From assembly GCA_018242295.1 (NCBI GenBank), contig JAFECE010000011.1, positions 682,001 through 746,000 of the forward strand: 64,000 bases of DNA, written 5' to 3'. The notes below the pieces were generated by a model. It saw nothing but the letters and a program-made list of their open reading frames with translations. It did no database searches and was not told where the DNA came from. Every line of letters begins with the position of its first letter. The first letter of the stretch is position 1. This document shows, piece after piece, positions 57,848 through 64,000 of this stretch. The stretch comes from Pseudomonadota bacterium (GTDB lineage: Bacteria > Pseudomonadota > Alphaproteobacteria > Rhizobiales > Hyphomicrobiaceae). Made by a program: the position numbers and the translations under genes.

Positions 57848-58570
57848 ATGAGCGATACGAACGGCGATGGATGGGACGGCTCCGCCGCGGCCTGGATCGC
57901 GTCGCTCGGGGATAGCGGGGACTTCAGCCGCCAATTCGTTCTCGACGCGCCAATGCTTGCCCGCGTCAAAGACCGCGGCTTCAAAACTGCGTTGGATGTC
58001 GGATGCGGCGAAGGCCGTTTCTGCCGGATGTTGCGGGATGCGGGCATCACGCCGCTCGGGATCGATCCGACGGCCGCCCTCGTCGCGCGGGCACTGGAAC
58101 TCGATCCTGGCGGAGCCTATCGAATTTGCCGCGCCGAGGAGTTGGACGAGCCGCCCGCTTCGTTCGATCTTGTCGTCTGCTATCTGACGCTGATCGACAT
58201 CACCGATATCTCTCGCGCGGCATCGCGTTTCATCGAGGCCTTGCGCCCGGGCGGAGCGCTTCTCATCGCCAACCTCACGAGTTTCAGCACAGCGGCCATC
58301 GACGGCTGGACGACGGACGCCGAGGGCAGGCGTCGCTTCTATATCGACAACTATCTCGAAGAGAGAGCCGACTGGGTCGCCTGGCGCGGGATCGAAATTC
58401 GCAATTGGCACCGGCCGCTCAGCACGTACATGTCGCTCTTCCTCGAACATGGGCTGATCTTGCGCCATTTCGCGGAGCCATCTCCGAGCGGCGGCGATAC
58501 GGACATGGCCGAGCGTTACCGCCGCGTTCCCTATCTTTACATCATGGAATGGGAGAAACCCGCGGCTTGA
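57848..58570 (+). CDS. Class I SAM-dependent methyltransferase
   Basis: A 240-residue methyltransferase: motif I TALDVGCGEGRFCRMLRDAG, the acidic residue GIDPTAALVARAL, motif post-II FDLVVCYLTLIDITDISRAA and RPGGALLIANLTSF. The C-terminal half (RRFYIDNYLEERADWVAWRG, then IRNWHRPLSTYMSLFLEHGL) resembles ubiquinone/trans-aconitate-type enzymes, but the substrate is unknown. Starts 20 bases after alaS and is probably co-transcribed. Confidence 0.9.
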   Translation: MSDTNGDGWDGSAAAWIASLGDSGDFSRQFVLDAPMLARVKDRGFKTALDVGCGEGRFCRMLRDAGITPLGIDPTAALVARALELDPGGAYRICRAEELDEPPASFDLVVCYLTLIDITDISRAASRFIEALRPGGALLIANLTSFSTAAIDGWTTDAEGRRRFYIDNYLEERADWVAWRGIEIRNWHRPLSTYMSLFLEHGLILRHFAEPSPSGGDTDMAERYRRVPYLYIMEWEKPAA

Positions 58571-58699
58571 GGGGAGAGGCGTTTGTGAGCGATGATGTTG
58601 CGTTGCGAAAGGCGTCTACCTTTCCTGTAATTCACTGATGACCATCGGGAATATTCGGTATATACGCCCCGCATTCTTCCTGCCGAGGAGCACTTTCTC

Positions 58700-59188
58700 A
58701 TGGTTCGCACGCGTTCTTTCAGACTGTTCGCTCCGATCACTGCCCTGGCTTTGTCGTTCGCGCTTCCGGCGCATGCAGACGACGCCATCGTCAAGCTGCC
58801 GGCGACGCCGATGCCTGCAGCCGGACCGACGACAGCGGCGGCCGCTGAATTTTGCGGTGATCCGACCGGCAAGGCGGAAGAGCTGATCGCGCGCTATTCG
58901 TCGAAGGCCGGTCTGCAGCAGGTTTATACGAGCGAACTCTATAACGCCTTTAGCGACGATCCGAAGAATGCGACCGTGATGTACACGTTCACGACGAAGC
59001 ATAATCCGGCTTATCCCGCCGCTGTCTGTCGAAAAGTGGTTCACGACGGTGACGCCCTCACGGTTCAGATGAAGGTTGTTTGCGACGGCAAGGCGGAGGC
59101 GTGCGCCAAGCTGCAGAACGACTTCAACGTGATGACGGCGCGGATGCAGGCCGAGGTCGATCAGCAGATCGCGGCCGGGAAAAAGTAA
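58700..59188 (+). CDS. Exported hypothetical protein
   Basis: A 162-residue protein with a signal peptide (MVRTRSFRLFAPITALALSFALPAHA, before DDA). A Pro/Ala linker and a compact domain of about 110 residues follow, with four cysteines (FCGDPT, AVCRKV, VVCDGK, EACAKL) that may form two disulfides. GAGGAG precedes the ATG. Family not recognised. Confidence 0.72.
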   Translation: MVRTRSFRLFAPITALALSFALPAHADDAIVKLPATPMPAAGPTTAAAAEFCGDPTGKAEELIARYSSKAGLQQVYTSELYNAFSDDPKNATVMYTFTTKHNPAYPAAVCRKVVHDGDALTVQMKVVCDGKAEACAKLQNDFNVMTARMQAEVDQQIAAGKK

Positions 59189-59708
59189 GGTAGCCAGAGA
59201 ACGCTGCACGTCTCTCCCGTCATGCCGGCGAAGGCCGGCACCCAGACAAACGTCAATAGTACGGCGGCCGCGGTTCACTCCGCTCTGACCGCGAGCGCGA
59301 ATGCGCTGCCCATCACCTGGATCCCGGCCCTCGCCGGGATGACGGTATAGGAAGATCATCGGCAATCATCGTTCCTTCTCCCATCGGGAGAAGGTGCCTC
59401 GAAGGGGCGGATGAGGGGACTTCGCAGTTCGACAGTTATCCGTTGTTTCGCGTCAAAGTCCCTCACCTGCCCATCTCGCGAAGGTGAGCCTCCGGCTCAC
59501 CCTTCAAAAGCGAGCCTCCGGCTCGACGGACATCCTCTCCCGTTCCGGGAGAGGAAAGGCAGCGAGCATCCGGAAATCATCTTCCGTTCGGCGGGATGCA
59601 GTGAAACGCATTCCGTCACCTCGACGCAGGTTGGGGTCCTGTCGATGCGAACATCCGGGTTGCTGACAGTTGCCGTGGATCCCGGCCTTCGCCAGGATTA
59701 CGGAGTGG
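59189..59708. repeat. Repeat-filled intergenic region (families A and B)
   Basis: 520 bases without a gene. 59218-59344 is a family A unit with a longer centre (CGTCATGCCGGCGAAGGCC ... CTCGCCGGGATGACG). 59373-59418 is CCTTCTCCCatcGGGAGAAGG with GAAGGGGCGGATGAGG (family B). 59459-59557 holds the CACCTGCCCATC, GAGCCTCCGGCTC (twice) and CTCTCCCgttCCGGGAGAGG modules. A half family A end, GGATCCCGGCCTTCGCCAGG, sits at about 59676-59701. Confidence 0.82.
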
Positions 59709-60311
59709 TTACTTGAGTTCAGCGAGCCAGATCGTGTGACCGCCGACGTGCGGATCTTCGAAGACTTGGGACACGACTTCAAAACCGTTGTCGTCGAGCA
59801 AGCTGCGGTATTCCTCCGGGGCCAGGCTCGCGTGATAGAGCGGTTCGCCTTCGAACGTCCCGATGGCCTCGCCTTCCGTAGTTCCGCTCGTGAACATCAG
59901 AACCGCTTTCGCGTTGGCGTGCGCGCGAAAGAGCGGGAACATCTGGCGCTGCTCGTCGCGGCGCAGATGAAAGAAGCTATCCCAGGCAAGAATGCCGTCG
60001 AAGTTTTGTCCGAGGGACATGGTCCGCATGTCCGCGACCTTCCAAGCAGCATCCGGAAAGCGGTTCTTGCACAAGGCGATCATGGCCGGCGCGCTATCCA
60101 CGCCGGTCAGCCGGTAGCCGGCTTCAATGAAGAACCGTGCGATGGGTTCGCCGGACCCGCATCCGATGTCGAGCACCGATCCGGCAGCCGGTAACAACGC
60201 ACGAAACCGTTCGAGCCATGGCCGCTCAAACAGGCTTCGTGATCGTATCGTGTCCCACGTTGATGCGTGGCGATCGTAAAGTCCCACGATGCGGTCTGCA
60301 TCGGTACTCAT
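59709..60311 (-). CDS. Class I SAM-dependent methyltransferase
   Basis: A 200-residue methyltransferase: RIVGLYDRHASTWDTIRSRS at the N-terminus, motif I SVLDIGCGSGEPIARFFIEA, the ribose-binding acid in LTGVDSAPAMIALCKNRFPD, motif IV FDGILAWDSFFHLRRDEQRQ. The substrate is unknown. Start ATG at 60311. Co-oriented with icd upstream, 42 bases apart, but probably a separate unit in function. Confidence 0.9.
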   Translation of the reverse strand: MSTDADRIVGLYDRHASTWDTIRSRSLFERPWLERFRALLPAAGSVLDIGCGSGEPIARFFIEAGYRLTGVDSAPAMIALCKNRFPDAAWKVADMRTMSLGQNFDGILAWDSFFHLRRDEQRQMFPLFRAHANAKAVLMFTSGTTEGEAIGTFEGEPLYHASLAPEEYRSLLDDNGFEVVSQVFEDPHVGGHTIWLAELK

Positions 60312-60353
60312 GGCGCCGTGACTCCTGCACGGATCGTCAATGAAAGGCGAGCC

Positions 60354-61574
60354 CTATGCCGCCTTGCTCATGGCGGCCTTGAGGTTGGCGTCGACCTTGT
60401 CGAGGAAGCCGGTCGTCGAGAGCCATTTCTGGTCGGGGCCGACGAGGAGCGCGAGATCCTTCGTCATATAGCCCGACTCCACGGTCTGGATGCAGACACG
60501 TTCGAGCGTTTTGCAGAAATCCAGAAGTTTCTCGTTGCCGTCGAGCTTGGCGCGGTGCGCAAGGCCGCGCGTCCAGGCGAAGATCGAGGCGATGGAGTTC
60601 GTCGATGTTTCCTTGCCCTTCTGATGTTCGCGATAATGGCGCGTGACGGTACCGTGCGCAGCTTCCGCCTCGACCGTCTTGCCGTCCGGCGTCATCAGCA
60701 CACTGGTCATCAGGCCGAGCGAGCCGAAGCCTTGCGCGACCGTATCGGATTGGACGTCGCCGTCGTAATTCTTGCAGGCCCAGACGTAGCCGCCCGACCA
60801 CTTCAGCGCGCTCGCGACCATGTCGTCGATCAAGCGATGCTCGTAGGTGAGCTTGCGCTTCGTGAATTCGGCCTTGAATTCGGCGTCGTAGATCTCCTGG
60901 AAGATATCCTTGAAGCGGCCGTCATAGGCTTTGAGGATGGTGTTCTTCGTCGAGAGATAGACCGGGTAGTTGCGCGCGAGGCCATAGTTGAGCGAGGCGC
61001 GTGCGAAGTCGCGGATCGATTCATCGAGATTGTACATCGCCATCGCGACGCCCGCGTCCGGCGCCTTGAAGACTTCCTTTTCGATGACGGTGCCGTCCTC
61101 GCCGACGAACTTGATCGTCAGCACGCCCTTGCTGGGGAACTTGAAGTCCGTCGCCTTATACTGATCGCCGTAAGCGTGGCGGCCGACGATGATCGGCTGG
61201 GTCCAGCCCGGTACGAGACGCGGCACGTTCTTGCAGATGATCGGCTCGCGGAAGATCACGCCACCGAGGATGTTGCGGATCGTGCCGTTGGGGCTCTTCC
61301 ACATGTCCTTCAGGCTGAATTCTTTGACGCGCGCTTCGTCGGGCGTGATCGTCGCGCACTTAACGCCGACGCCGTGCTTCTTGATGGCGTTGCCGGCGTC
61401 GATCGTGATCTGGTCGCCGGTCTTGTCGCGGTTTTCGACGCTCAGATCGTAGTATTCGAGGTTAACGTCGAGGTAGGGGTGGATGAGGCTGTCCTTGATC
61501 AGCTTCCAGATAATGCGGGTCATCTCGTCGCCGTCGAGTTCGACGACGGTGCCTTCAACCTTGATTTTCTGCAT
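60354..61574 (-). CDS. icd: NADP-dependent isocitrate dehydrogenase
   Basis: Oxidatively decarboxylates isocitrate to 2-oxoglutarate in the TCA cycle, giving NADPH. The 406-residue protein is the eukaryote-like (type II) homodimeric form common in alphaproteobacteria: [21 protein letters not shown] at the start, [20 protein letters not shown] for the substrate-binding Ser/Asn/Arg, and [32 protein letters not shown] carries metal-binding Asp residues, and [20 protein letters not shown] lies near the NADP pocket. The frame is open 27 codons upstream; the ATG at 61574 gives the family N-terminus. Confidence 0.97.
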   Translation of the reverse strand: MQKIKVEGTVVELDGDEMTRIIWKLIKDSLIHPYLDVNLEYYDLSVENRDKTGDQITIDAGNAIKKHGVGVKCATITPDEARVKEFSLKDMWKSPNGTIRNILGGVIFREPIICKNVPRLVPGWTQPIIVGRHAYGDQYKATDFKFPSKGVLTIKFVGEDGTVIEKEVFKAPDAGVAMAMYNLDESIRDFARASLNYGLARNYPVYLSTKNTILKAYDGRFKDIFQEIYDAEFKAEFTKRKLTYEHRLIDDMVASALKWSGGYVWACKNYDGDVQSDTVAQGFGSLGLMTSVLMTPDGKTVEAEAAHGTVTRHYREHQKGKETSTNSIASIFAWTRGLAHRAKLDGNEKLLDFCKTLERVCIQTVESGYMTKDLALLVGPDQKWLSTTGFLDKVDANLKAAMSKAA

Positions 61575-61701
61575 GGGGGATGTCTCGCGGGAAGATGAGG
61601 ACAGTGGATGAGGTTCGGGATGCCGGCGCGCCAAGCCTAAAGGCCGATTACGCACATGCGAAGAGAGCTTTTTGACGTAGTGCGTCAGATTGGGGGGCGT
61701 T

Positions 61702-62928
61702 TCAAGTCCTGCCGGCTCGAATTGCGGCCGACGTGGGCGCGCGCCCGACGTTTTTTTCGCCTGCCTGAAGCGCGTCGCAGTTTGTAGTCTCGATCCAGAC
61801 GTGTCTCAGGATCAGGGCCATGACAGTGAAACTTCCGAATACGCCAAGCGGCACCGGCGGCAATTTGGAGAAAAACAGGATGAAGACGTTCGCGAGCAAG
61901 AGGCCATAGGCATCGACGCGCGTCATGCCGTGCCGTGAGAGGTGGCGGAGAAGAAATGCCTGTGCGACCGTCAGCATGACGAGGTCGTAGACGAAGAGGT
62001 ACGGCGTCGCGAGCGTTATGGCCGCCGCCAACGCTGCTGCCTTCAGATCGAAGCTGACGGTCCGACGGCTCCAGAGCCAGCCGATGACGACGACGAGAGC
62101 GGCCGATACGGCGGCTTGCAGCCAAAGCGCGTGGTCGGCCGAAAGCCCGAGACCGCGGGCAAGTCCGAACGGCGTTTGTATCCTCTCGGTATCGGGGGAC
62201 GTCGCGATGAGGGAAGCGACGTGCTGAAGCTGCTTCGGCAAAGCGAGCCAGGAGGCGACGCCGAATGCGGCTATCGAGGCGATCACCATGGCAGCGACGG
62301 TCAGCGCCGCGGCGGCGATAGAGTGGTAATAGCCGCCGGCAATGAGCGCGATCGGAATGAGCAAGCCGAGATGCGGCTTGAACGACAGGAGCCCGATCGC
62401 GACGCCGGCCAGGATCGGCTTGGTTTCAAGCAGCACAAGCCCAAATCCCAAAAGGCCGGATGTCAACGCGCCGTTCTGCCCGATGTAGAAATTGAGCCAT
62501 GGGCCGGGAGTCGCCAGCATCAGCAGCAGATCGCGCCGCGACGTGCTGATCCGAGCGAGCGCAGCGATGAGCAGGGAAAGCGTCGCGCAGATCCAGGTCA
62601 GCATCGATGCCGCATAGGGAACAAGCGCGAGTGCCGCGGCGGCCAGGAGAAAGGTCGGGGGATAGGACCACGGGAAATCGCCGCCATTCGGATTATGATC
62701 GAGTGCACGCTGGGCGCCCTTGTGGCGCACGGGGTCATAGGGGGCCATGAGGTCGCCGCTGCCGACCAACTGACCCGCGGAGTAGATGCCCAGATAATCG
62801 CCGTTGGCCGGGAGGCCTTGGGGTGTCGTGATCCAGCCTTTGGGACTGACGCGGGCCGTGTTCAAGGTGAAGGCCCAAACGGCAATCGCCAGCAGCGCGA
62901 ATACGGAGGGAATATCGATGCGGCGCAT
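61702..62928 (-). CDS. Polytopic GT87/DUF2029-type membrane glycosyltransferase
   Basis: A 408-residue membrane protein with about ten helices. The large loop after the first helix ([20 protein letters not shown] then [20 protein letters not shown]) and [20 protein letters not shown] match GT87/DUF2029 proteins, relatives of polyprenol-phosphate-mannose-dependent mannosyltransferases of the GT-C fold. The acceptor is unknown, possibly a cell-envelope glycan. The last 30 residues are basic and not conserved-looking. The frame reaches 63063, but the ATG at 62928 stands just before the first helix. The ribosome-binding site is poor. Divergent from the TrmJ-like gene. Confidence 0.82.
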   Translation of the reverse strand: MRRIDIPSVFALLAIAVWAFTLNTARVSPKGWITTPQGLPANGDYLGIYSAGQLVGSGDLMAPYDPVRHKGAQRALDHNPNGGDFPWSYPPTFLLAAAALALVPYAASMLTWICATLSLLIAALARISTSRRDLLLMLATPGPWLNFYIGQNGALTSGLLGFGLVLLETKPILAGVAIGLLSFKPHLGLLIPIALIAGGYYHSIAAAALTVAAMVIASIAAFGVASWLALPKQLQHVASLIATSPDTERIQTPFGLARGLGLSADHALWLQAAVSAALVVVIGWLWSRRTVSFDLKAAALAAAITLATPYLFVYDLVMLTVAQAFLLRHLSRHGMTRVDAYGLLLANVFILFFSKLPPVPLGVFGSFTVMALILRHVWIETTNCDALQAGEKNVGRAPTSAAIRAGRT

Positions 62929-63137
62929 AGGGGGGATCACTGGCTGTTCGGTGCTCGCGGATGCCCGCGAGTCAGAGACAAAACGCAGCGGCCTTAAGTC
63001 TCCGGTAACTTCTTTGCGCTGGGCCTTGACGTGCCCTGGAGTTTGACAGCCTGTCATTACCAAAGCATTAGGCAGGGCGGAGTGGCGAGGCCTGGGGCCT
63101 TACGCTTTGCTTGCCATTTTTTCGACCGGAGACAGGA

Positions 63138-64000
63138 TTGAACGTCGAGACGGACGCTCATCGTATCGGGGCGGTGCCGGACATTCGGGTCGGCGCCGGC
63201 GGTGAGCCTGTGACCGGGCCTGAGGATACGCCGGTCGCCGCGATCGTGCACGCATGCCATTCCGCGTCGATCGATCAGGGGCTCGCAGCGCTCGCCATCC
63301 CGGGTCTCGATCGGGCGACGCTGGAGCCCATCCTGCAATACTGCGCCAGCCTCAAATGCGTCGAGGACAACGTAACCTGCCAGGGGTGCAAGCGGCGGAC
63401 GGAAGCCCAGGGCATCGAAACGCTCGATCAGTTCATCCTCAGCAAAAAGGAAGTGATTGTCGGCGACGGCCGCGTTCGCCTCCAGGGCGAGGGCACCGAG
63501 ACGGTGTCGACGCCGTGCCTCGAAACGCTCGCCAAGCAGTGGTCGGGTGAGAATTACTGGTTCTGGGCGCGCCGGGTCATTCGCAAGCTGCGCCACGGCC
63601 TGCGGCGGGCGCATATGCGCGGGGAGCCGGTGGCAGGCGAGGGCGAGACGCCGTCCATCATTCTGATGGAGCCACAACTCGCGGACAACATCGGCATGGT
63701 GGCGCGCGCCTGCGCAAATTTCGGGCTCGACGATCTTCGTCTCGTCAACCCGCGCGACGGCTGGCCGAACGAAAAGGCGCGGATCGCGGCGTCCGGGGCA
63801 AACTACATCATCGATGACGCGCAGGCCTACGGCACGCTCGAAGAGAGCCTGGCGGATCTGAACTGGGTCGGGGCGACGACGGCGCGGCAGCGGGATCTTC
63901 GCAAGCCAGTGCTGACGCCCGAGCAGGCGATCGTTGAAATGCGGAAGCGGATCGGCCGGGGTGAGCGCTGCGGCGTGCTGTTCGGGCGCGAACGCAACGG
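63138..64000 (+). CDS. TrmJ/SpoU-like RNA methyltransferase with Cys-rich N-terminal domain (truncated by window end)
   Basis: The frame is open without a stop from the TTG at 63138 (GGAG six bases before) to the last base. From about residue 172 it is a SPOUT 2'-O-ribose methyltransferase of the TrmJ kind: PSIILMEPQLADNIGMVARA, CANFGLDDLRLVNPRDGWPN, ARIAASGANYIIDDA and GVLFGRERNG, where the window ends. Before it lies an in-frame N-terminal region of about 160 residues with a CX4CX6CX2C cluster (CASLKCVEDNVTCQGCKRR) and no family I recognise. A methionine codon at 63615 could be an internal start of the methyltransferase alone, but the upstream frame reads as protein, so one fused polypeptide is preferred. 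The 3' end is missing. Confidence 0.82.
   Translation, partial: MNVETDAHRIGAVPDIRVGAGGEPVTGPEDTPVAAIVHACHSASIDQGLAALAIPGLDRATLEPILQYCASLKCVEDNVTCQGCKRRTEAQGIETLDQFILSKKEVIVGDGRVRLQGEGTETVSTPCLETLAKQWSGENYWFWARRVIRKLRHGLRRAHMRGEPVAGEGETPSIILMEPQLADNIGMVARACANFGLDDLRLVNPRDGWPNEKARIAASGANYIIDDAQAYGTLEESLADLNWVGATTARQRDLRKPVLTPEQAIVEMRKRIGRGERCGVLFGRERN

Overview
The window looks like chromosomal DNA of a high-G+C alphaproteobacterium of the order Hyphomicrobiales. Hyphomicrobium or a close relative is my best guess. The core genes (ssb, gyrA, coaD, queA/tgt, cckA, recA, alaS, icd) are alphaproteobacterial in character. Two features point to methylotrophy: a formaldehyde-activating-enzyme paralogue, and a pair of quinoprotein-associated genes (SoxYZ-like carrier and relay metallohydrolase). 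The genus assignment is inference, since no rRNA gene is present.

Layout. 0.2-16 kb is housekeeping DNA: a YkgJ-type Cys-cluster protein, ssb, a CDF metal transporter, an OmpW porin divergent from a Crp/Fnr regulator with a perfect FNR/FixK box between them, gyrA, a PRC-barrel protein, a cytochrome c, coaD, an alkyltransferase-like protein, two cyclophilins, DUF423, queA, tgt, and a DMT transporter. tRNA-Lys(TTT) lies at 16.15 kb. 16.2-30.3 kb is an accessory, visibly less GC-rich block beginning next to that tRNA. It holds a 5'-truncated autotransporter remnant, a ChrR-type cupin divergent from an MFS transporter, and an H-NS-like protein. It also holds a TonB receptor/periplasmic protein/di-haem peroxidase operon, a carboxymuconolactone-decarboxylase-like protein, katG, and a tetR/metallohydrolase/SoxYZ-like operon. 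30.3-34 kb is a run of small secreted or hypothetical proteins around a slipin. 34-43.5 kb holds a MASE1-PAS-GGDEF-EAL protein, an MFS exporter and a TetR-controlled EmrAB-type pump. 43.5-64 kb returns to core genes: asnB, a MoxR ATPase, a DksA-like protein, a FliO-like protein, cckA, the Fae paralogue, recA, alaS, two SAM methyltransferases, icd, a GT87-type membrane protein, and a TrmJ-like RNA methyltransferase cut by the window end.

How parts work together. Three near-identical dyads, in front of the CMD-like gene, in front of tetR, and (weaker) in front of the metallohydrolase, suggest one TetR-type repressor governs a small island regulon. A perfect dyad sits between the divergent tetR and emrAB genes. 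Intergenic space is dense with at least three families of palindromic repeats, one of which supplies the asnB stop codon.

The most interesting protein-level observations are substitutions at key residues. GyrA carries Asn-Leu at the quinolone positions. Tgt has lost three of four zinc ligands. The MGMT-like protein has Trp for Cys. The Fae-like protein lacks the catalytic His. The DksA-like protein lacks a zinc finger. The TrmJ-like protein has an N-terminal cysteine-rich extension. The start of the GGDEF-EAL gene is buried in a 13-bp inverted repeat. No CRISPR array, rRNA, integrase or intact insertion sequence was seen.
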